DNA of 64,000 nucleotides from Suillus spraguei (taxonomy: Eukaryota; Basidiomycota; Agaricomycetes; Boletales; Suillaceae), in contig JABCPU010000281.1 of NCBI GenBank assembly GCA_016800925.1, forward strand, positions 1 through 64,000, written 5' to 3'. The translations under genes were made by a program, and so were the position numbers. The number at the start of each line of letters is the position of its first letter. Position 1 is the first letter of the stretch. Of this stretch, positions 58,094 to 64,000 are shown piece by piece. The notes beneath the pieces are model-generated. The model did no database searches and was not told where the DNA came from. It was given only the letters and a program-made list of their open reading frames with translations.

Positions 58094-59535
58094 CTGGACT
58101 TGTGAATGTACAAACAGAGTTACTACAAATGGAGATGGATTGGGAGATAGAGAGGAGCATAGGTCCGGACATCTGGATATTGAAGGGAGGAAGCGCAGGA
58201 TATGCAGGTCCAGACATCTGGACTTCTGAGAAGTCGGATCAGAGATCATGTCCGGATATGAGTATATGACACCTGATCATAAAGGTATGTCAATTATATT
58301 TGATAGTCCAGTGACAGTGCAGCTTACATTTTGATGATGGGCATGCTGGCATCCATTATTCTTTTGTTCTTGTGCTTGTTGTGCTTTCTTAGCATCACTT
58401 CGATCACTGACTCGCTTGTGTATATTCCAAAAGTACATTTTCACACAATTGGTAATGATGCCAAGGTCGAAATCATCACCATCTATCTCCAGTTTCAGGT
58501 TCTTATTCTCTCGAAGGCTCTATGGTTTTTGTTATGTGAGTGTTCTGTTGTTTAATTTATTCATACCTTCTCATTGTTCCAAACATATTGTGCAATCTCA
58601 TGGATAAACTTGGCATTCACAGCATTCTCAACCTTCCCCAGCAAGTTTGGATGCCAAATTCTCTTATTGTTGTCTGTGACCTTGAATGGCTCCCCATTTA
58701 GAAGTGGTTTTACAGTACCAAGTGCCAGTACATGCTCATTCTTCTTCATCATTCATTCAATATCACAAAAATCACAGAATAATGGGTGTATAATAGGCTA
58801 AGGGAGATGGTAAGCAAAATGACTCTACTTAATGGTTCTGTAGCTTACTTTGAGTAAGACATGTTCATTGGATACATTCTTTGACCCAGCTTTCTTCTTG
58901 CCTGTATTCTTACTCTCACTTGGAGTAATTCAATTGCTTTGACACACATGATGAGTTGCTGGTTTGATTCTACAAGTTGTTGATTCAAGTTTTCAAGTTT
59001 CTGGTTCAAAGTGAGAAGTTGGTTGTTTGTAATGTGTTGCTGATTGATTGACTCTGATAGGTGTTGGACATCTGCAAGCAGTCATGCAATTGTGGAATTA
59101 AGTCCTGGAGGTTGGTCAGGGCTGTCACTGTAACCTTGTGGGTACTGGTGAGCTGGCTGTTCATGTTGGTTTGGTACTAACAATAATGGTTGATAGCCAC
59201 TGTGTGGAGTGCCTCCAACCCAGGGCACAGCTGATTCGGCATGCAATGATGAATCAAAGTATGAAAATGGTGGGCGAGGATTGTGACCATAGTAAGGTGT
59301 CCCATTTGAGTTATTATTGAACTGATGCAGTGTGTTCAATCCAGAGTTTGGCTGCCCATGTATGAGAAATGGGTCATTGTGAGGCAAGGCTGTGTTGTCA
59401 ACAGGCAGTGGTGACAACTGAGGTGGTCCTGTGTTGTATGGCTGAGGATGATGGTTTTCTTGACTCACTGGACCAACAGCACCACTGGGATGTCATTAGG
59501 TTCCCTGGTTGGCTGGGAACATAGCTGTTGGTTGG

Positions 59536-61022
59536 TGTTACGACCATGCAAAACCAGAGATTAGTAAGAAGTCCTGGTCTTACATGGGGTTGTACTGGAG
59601 GGTTGTAAAGTCAAAGGGGCTTGGCCTCAGCTCGTGTGCTATGCCCCTTACCCGAGTATGTGCCCTTAATTTTGGATGAAGTCCAAGGGAGAGTTCTGGT
59701 GAAGTCCAGATGGAGCATCCGGATGAACTCTAAGGCAGGATAGCTCGACAGAGCTCTGATGGACTTCTGGATGAGCACAGGAATGCGCTGGAACTATTTC
59801 TGGAAGGTAGGGAGTAATGGTAACACTACTGGAACAAGCTCCAAGTAGAACAAATGAAAGATGGACCACTGGACAAAGTCCAGGGCAGGATAGGAGCAGA
59901 GCTCCAGAGGGAAAGATGATCCATAGATGTCAGAGGATAGGATAGGATGGGTCTGGAGGACTTGGGGTCCGAAGGTCCGGAGCTCAGAGGAGCGGAGGAG
60001 CGGAGGAGCGGAGGAGCGGAGGAGCGGAGGAGCGGAGGAGCGGAGGAGCGGAGGGGGAGCGGAGGAGGAGCGGAGGAGCGGAGGAGCGGAGGAGCGGAGG
60101 AGCGGAGGAGCGGAGGAGCGGAGGAGCGGAGGAGCGGAGGAGCGGAGGAGCGGAGGGAGCGGAGGAGCGGGAGGGGGAGCGGAGGAGCGGATGATCGGAT
60201 GATCGGACGAGCATAGCTCTGTGGATCTTAGAGGAAGTGTTGGCTACTAGAGAGGAGTAGGTCCAGATATGGTGTAGAGATAGTATAGACTACTCCGGAC
60301 AAGGTCCGGAATAGAAACAGACAGTATAAGACTACCAAAGGTAGAGTTGGAGGTGAAACAGATGATAGATGGAGATGGACGAAGTCCAAAAAGATTATAG
60401 GACATAGGATCAAAGCTCCGGCCTAGGGAGTGATCTCATAGGCCTGAGTCGGAAGCTTACAAGGGCTGGAGCCCAAGTGCAAGAATGGAAACAGAGTTAT
60501 ATAGACATGATAACAGGATACAGAGTAATCAAAGGAATATATAGAAGTAGGAACAATGAATCAGACTAAGGTCTGCAGGAGTTGTACTACAAGTTTATAT
60601 ACTGTAGGAGCATGCCAGAAGGTAAGTACAGATAGTCCGAGGCTATGTCTGAAGCATACGGAAACACATTAGTAAGTACAGCGGGACATAAGGCAATGAA
60701 CTCGGAGATGAAGCTTGTACAAAATACTTAGCAAGATGGAGGCAGAGATCACCAAGAGCCAGAAGCACAGAGATACCCAAAAGCCGGAGACACAGATATA
60801 TTCTAAAAGGGGTAATGCGCAGGTGTGTGGGAATAGTTCGGATATGAACTTGGATTGGATATGGACACAGATCGGATATGGACATGATGGATATGGATTG
60901 GAGTGGATGGGTGGATCAGATATGTGAACTGGATTGGATGGGTGGATCGGATATGTGTAGATTGGGTGTCTGGATGTCCATGGATTGGATTTGATCTAGA
61001 CCTGAATGTACGGTATATGACA
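59536..61022 (+). mobile_element. Solo LTR with internal minisatellite, TSD GTTGG
   Basis: It begins TGTTACGACCATGC and ends GGTATATGACA, flanked by GTTGG at 59531-59535 and 61023-61027. It shares GGGCTTGGCCTCAGCTCGTG with the copy at 56423. It is about twice the length of its relatives, partly because of the CGGAGGAG repeat, GGATATGGA-type tracts and extra sequence. No protein-coding domain is seen. Confidence 0.85.
59985..60197 (+). repeat. CGGAGGAG minisatellite (about 25 copies)
   Basis: An 8-bp unit CGGAGGAG is repeated with a few interruptions (GGGGG insertions near 60052 and 60172). Because 8 and 3 share no factor, all three frames read simple Glu/Arg/Gly/Ser repeats without stops, giving false ORFs on both strands. 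It lies within the LTR 59536-61022. Confidence 0.95.
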
Positions 61023-61131
61023 GTTGGTGGGGGGACATGTGCTCACTCATCATTTTGCATGCAGATGAGCAGAATTCGGCAAGGAAAGCATTTTAGAAGC
61101 AGTCCTCATTAATGTCTACCTAGAGTATAAT

Positions 61132-61604
61132 TGTTACGAACTGGGGTGGCATCACCAGCGACAGTGAAAAGACACGGACGGTCTGCTGGGAAGTTCTACA
61201 ATGTCCAGAAAAGGACAAGGTGAAAGTACAAGGAACGCGTTCCGAGTATGATCAAGGGTTCAGCCTCAAAGATAGATCTAAGAGGTTCTACGAGAATAGA
61301 GACTAAGACTAAGGAGTGCTTAGACTTAGAGACGATTCAAGACGACTTAGGTTGGAGACCTAAGCGAAGGATATTCCAGGTAAAACCCAGTAAGATTAAA
61401 GTAAAGTATACAAGCATAATACAATGTGCTCAAATAGGCCAATATGTGCGCACGGACCAAGAGAGACGTGAGAATGTAAGTGCATATCCAAAGAAGGAAG
61501 GCAACTATAATACAGATGCATTGAGCATATGAGTCAGAGTCATGTTATGTAATATACAAAGTAAAGGAGGCAGAAAATGAATAGGGGCACATACGATTGT
61601 AACA
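61132..61604. mobile_element. Solo Gypsy LTR without a clear target duplication
   Basis: It begins TGTTACGAACTGGGGTGGC and ends GATTGTAACA, 473 bp, the same family as the LTRs of 37771-45351. The flanking 5 bases (ATAAT on the left, CACGC on the right) do not match, unlike the other copies. It may come from recombination between two elements. Confidence 0.88.
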
Positions 61605-62007
61605 CACGCATTACGGACACTTACAAATGCTTATGACTTCACTGGTAGCGCACTCTAACGATAACATGATTTGATCTCTAAAATAATCATGGACAACATG
61701 GTGTGCAACGAAACAAAAAATGCAAGTGTGAGTGCAATGCATTGACACACCTGCTGTGGTCACCAACTGTGATTGTACTAACTTAACCAAAAACGGACGT
61801 TACAAACGCTTGACCTGAGCTAACTAAAAGGCATATGCTTTCAAGTTCATGGTACCCTGTTACCAGTCGGACCTTACTCGGTTCTTTCGAGTTTCTCCAA
61901 ACCCTGCACAGAAAAAGTCCGAACACCCTCACGGCATTCACAACGAAAAGACCCCAGACTCTGCAGGACATGTTTGCTTCAGTTTATTTGTTACAGCTAC
62001 TAAGATA
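61605..62007. other. Non-coding flank containing one arm of an inverted repeat
   Basis: No gene is supported. The 60 bases at 61851-61910 recur in inverted orientation at 63563-63622. Confidence 0.5.
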
Positions 62008-62455
62008 GACCTCATTCATACACCGGTTCATCACGTGACTTGAGGCCAGAATGCATGATTTCGGCTCGTAACTTTACTTCAAATTAGAATTAGCAAAATC
62101 TGTTTCATAATTTTGTAGATGCATACTACTATATCAAAATGGTCTACTCAGAATTCTTATTTTCGGCCAACTGAAGGAGGAGTAGGCCTTTTGGTAGCAA
62201 ATTTACCTTTATGACCCATTTGTGACATGCCTGTCAGGCTGATGACGGTGCACTCAAGACATTTTGATAATATAAAGCCTACTCGTCTCTCAGTTTCTTA
62301 CATTACATCATAAAAATACATGCTCGGCTTGCTACAGACTATCCACACATCATTATGGAACAGATTTTGTCCATGTTTTGTATACAATGAGTTATATGTA
62401 ATTTTGTTGAAAAGTCACGCTACGTCACGTGATGAACCGGTGTATGAGTGAGGTC
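62008..62455. mobile_element. MITE, TA target duplication
   Basis: Inverted ends of about 34 bp match with one difference: left 62008-62041, starting GACCTCATTCATACACCGGT, and right 62422-62455. TA flanks both sides (62006-62007 and 62456-62457). The 448-bp interior has no ORF. The TA site and size point to a Tc1/mariner-dependent MITE, unrelated by sequence to the one at 5499-6186. Confidence 0.85.
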
Positions 62456-62485
62456 TATCGAGCGGTATATAGTAAGGACCTCTTG

Positions 62486-62743
62486 GATTATCAGGGGTCG
62501 AGGTACGCGACACTTATCGGGAATCTTCGGGATTGATGACGCAAGTCTCGGACACATTCTGCGAAGTAATACCAACTCAGCTTTTACAGTGAACCCGCTG
62601 ACAAACGCATAGCGTAGTCGTACAGAAAAATAAAATATATGCCAGTCAACGCTAAAACCATGCTGCCGACGCCCAGTAATATTGCGCCATCAATCCCGAA
62701 GATTCACGATAAGTGTCGAGCTCGTACCTCGACCCCTGATAAT
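62486..62743. repeat. Near-perfect 53-bp inverted repeat (foldback hairpin)
   Basis: Arms 62486-62538 and 62688-62743 are complementary apart from about three inserted bases and a couple of mismatches; the left arm has CGACACTTATCGGGAATCTT. The 149-bp loop includes the ATG of a plus-strand ORF (62639-63106) of unknown nature. A transcript through it would fold into a long hairpin. Confidence 0.8.
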
Positions 62744-63823
62744 TCAACACCCTCACTCTCTTCCTTTCCCTTGCTCTTCCCCAACTTGAGTTCGGATAGC
62801 ACACGTCGAGACACTCATCAAGCGAGCACATCCAAGGTTGTTGAGCAGCCACAAATGATCGATCTCGTGCAGCTCATGAACCGCCCTGATCTTCTGTTGT
62901 CATCGTCTTTCGCTCATCAATGTCTTAGTACTTTTCCCATATCGCTCTCATTGCTGACATGGTATTTGGTCTTCAGACATCGTGTCATTTGTATCATAGT
63001 ATGTAGTATTGACTCCGATGAATGTATCTTGAACTTGAAGTTCAACCCCTTGCGAAGCCTGCTAGTAGCCGTAAAATGGGTCAAAGTGTCCTGTCGGTTG
63101 GATTGATTGAGGTGGCGCCTAGGCACAGTGATTGAAACGAGGTTGTGGTATGTTATATTATATTGAATCTAGTAAGTACTCATCCACGAAACGCACCATC
63201 AAGAGTACTGAACTGCGAGATACGAACATCGGTGAGGTGGAACGGAATTAGCGAGTCGTCGAACACGCTGGTCACAACTCAGCATGCAATGATATAATTG
63301 TGTGCAGTGTGTATCAATCAGTCACAGAACTCACGGAGTGCGGACGACAGTTAAGGTGGCTAAAGAGCAAGCAAGCAAAGTCAGTATGCATACCCTCATC
63401 TGAGTCGCGGCTGACGAGTTCATTGGTGAGCGTAAGACCGGGCATAAGATGCGCTCGAGCCAGGAGATAAATGTGACGGGACCACAGAAGGCTGATCAGA
63501 TGTTCACAAAGAGATATTCGCATTGGGTAGAAACATCGATATAAGTGTCAGAGTGGATATTCTGTGCAGAGTTTGGAGAAACTCGAAAGAACCGAGTAAG
63601 GTCCGACTGATAACAGGGTACCGGAAACCGTATGCTTTCGAACCAAGTCAGAAACGAAACATTGTTGAATTCAAATCGCGTCCGTTTTGGTCGCTCTTAA
63701 AAAGTGGCTTAGTGAATTTTTGAAATTCTGGCCTGTCGGTATGAAGATGCTCTAAATATCGATCATCTAGTAGCTGCTATCATGCATGTCGCCGAGACCG
63801 ATCAGGGTTCCGACCATATGGCA
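62639..63823. other. Unrecognised ORFs between the hairpin and the partial gene
   Basis: The plus-strand frame 62639-63106 starts MPVNAKTMLPTPSNIAPSIP, is Ser/Pro-rich, then contains MIDLVQLMNRPDLLLSSSF, with a possible intron near 62922-62976. No family is recognised, and its start lies between the two hairpin arms, so it may be chance. The remainder to 63823 holds the right arm of the 60-bp inverted repeat and short ORFs only. Confidence 0.25.
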
Positions 63824-64000
63824 TCAACTGATATCCACATGTGCCGCATCAGTCACCTCCGGCTCCTCCCCCTCAATATCAGTGATATCAATAAAACTTT
63901 GCTCGATCGCGCGTGCATACGCGCTCATCTTCCACATGTCCCCTATCTTGATATTAGCATGGTCGAATGCAAGTGCAACAACAGGGTCGCCAGCCTGGCG
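63824..64000 (-). CDS. C-terminal end of an unidentified gene entering from the right
   Basis: An open minus-strand frame runs from the window edge to a TGA at 63824-63826. It gives 58 residues starting RQAGDPVVALAFDHANIKIG and ending DAAHVDIS. The composition is protein-like, with an acidic Glu-rich stretch near the end (DIEGEEPEVTD). I do not recognise the family. The start and upstream exons are outside the window. Confidence 0.5.
   Translation of the reverse strand, partial: RQAGDPVVALAFDHANIKIGDMWKMSAYARAIEQSFIDITDIEGEEPEVTDAAHVDIS

Larger units (their letters stand above)
56423..58271 (+). mobile_element. Solo LTR (TGTTAAG...TATATGACA), itself interrupted
   Basis: It begins TGTTAAGATTGTACTCAA and ends GAGTATATGACA. 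The flanks are CCTGC (56418-56422) and CCTGA (58272-58276), a 5-bp duplication with one change. Within it sits another LTR, 56972-58093. Without that, it is about 720 bp, close to the 703 bp of the copy at 53758. Confidence 0.8.
55722..59468 (-). pseudogene. Second transposon-associated gene, convergent to the CACTA-like gene
   Basis: The N-terminal exon (59468-59082) is Pro/His/Asn-rich (MSQENHHPQPYNTGPPQLSP). A Gln/Leu coiled coil follows (SINQQHITNNQLLTLNQKLE, then NQQLVESNQQLI, 59080-58960). Next come GTVKPLLNGEPFKVTDNNKR and NLLGKVENAVNAKFIHEIAQ (58750-58570). Left of the inserted LTR the frame resumes with QATKAHCQAAIKYKQETGNC and VVMIDTDFTSDIFSYSEDDL (56418-56290), and ends with KKWQQDHPAVNFLDSVDWLK and EDSTDDEIEPQNLML at 55722. 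Proteins of this kind accompany transposons in Agaricomycetes; the role is unknown. Stops separate the pieces, so it is probably dead. Confidence 0.45.
61851..63622. repeat. Long-range inverted repeat pair (arms 61851-61910 and 63563-63622)
   Basis: The left arm contains CGGACCTTACTCGGTTCTTT and the right arm AAAGAACCGAGTAAGGTCCG, and the arms match over about 60 bases with few differences. The MITE at 62008-62455 and a shorter hairpin lie between them. No duplication bounds the arms, so this could be two oppositely oriented copies of one repeat or the ends of an old foldback element. Confidence 0.75.

Noticed and set aside
59927..60216. Glu/Arg/Gly/Ser-rich ORFs on both strands
   Set aside because: They are products of the CGGAGGAG microsatellite, which is stop-free in all frames.

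Overview
This window looks like accessory, transposon-rich chromosome from a filamentous basidiomycete, most likely an Agaricomycete. The evidence is short (about 48-60 bp) GT-AG introns, recognisable Agaricomycete gene models (Mus7/MMS22, MAK16, ZPR1, LYC1, a ZIFL1-like MFS transporter, a NACHT-type NLR), a degenerate WD40+TPR gene of a kind common in mushroom-forming fungi, and many LTR and TIR elements. Taxonomic placement is inference; no rRNA or barcode is present. Family names come from reading the translations, not from database searches.

Layout. 1-7.8 kb: the end of an LTR, unrecognised sequence, a broken WD40/TPR gene (2774-5409) and a 688-bp TA-flanked MITE (5499-6186). 7.8-20 kb is a gene block: Mus7/MMS22-like (+, apparent frameshifts), MAK16 (-, intact, with a GC-AG intron), ZPR1 (-, intact) and a DBP7 DEAD-box helicase pseudogene (+) that has lost motif I. 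20.3-23.8 kb: a NACHT NLR pseudogene (-) with about 33 copies of a 9-residue WLQT repeat. 24.9-30.2 kb: a POP3-like RNase P/MRP subunit gene (+, frameshifted), LYC1 acetyltransferase (-) and an MFS transporter (-). 31.08-32.26 kb: a tandem array of about eight ~145-bp units, each with tRNA-like A- and B-box sequences and a T6+ run, resembling repeated RNA polymerase III cassettes.

34.2-52.8 kb is a nested transposon stack. A Ty1/copia element (-) is split by a 15-kb segment (36371-51348) bounded by CAAGAGGTGTGCA inverted repeats and an exact 8-bp duplication (CATTCAGC). That segment carries a multi-exon zinc-finger gene of a large Agaricomycete hypothetical-protein family, so I infer it is a TIR DNA transposon and the gene its putative transposase. 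It was itself hit by a full-length Gypsy chromovirus (37771-45351, TSD CTATC), a solo LTR (45610-46572, TSD GCGC) and a Tc1/mariner element with an intact DD34E transposase (47002-48577, TSD TA). The copia remnant also holds a solo LTR within a solo LTR (34667-36021 and 35340-35812).

53-61.6 kb: remains of a probable CACTA-type element with two convergent genes, broken by solo LTRs and a short poly(A)-ended insertion. 61.6-64 kb: a second MITE, strong inverted repeats, and the 3' end of an unidentified gene entering from the right. Recurrent C:G-to-T:A nonsense changes (CAA to TAA, TGG to TAG) occur in the NLR and in the transposase.
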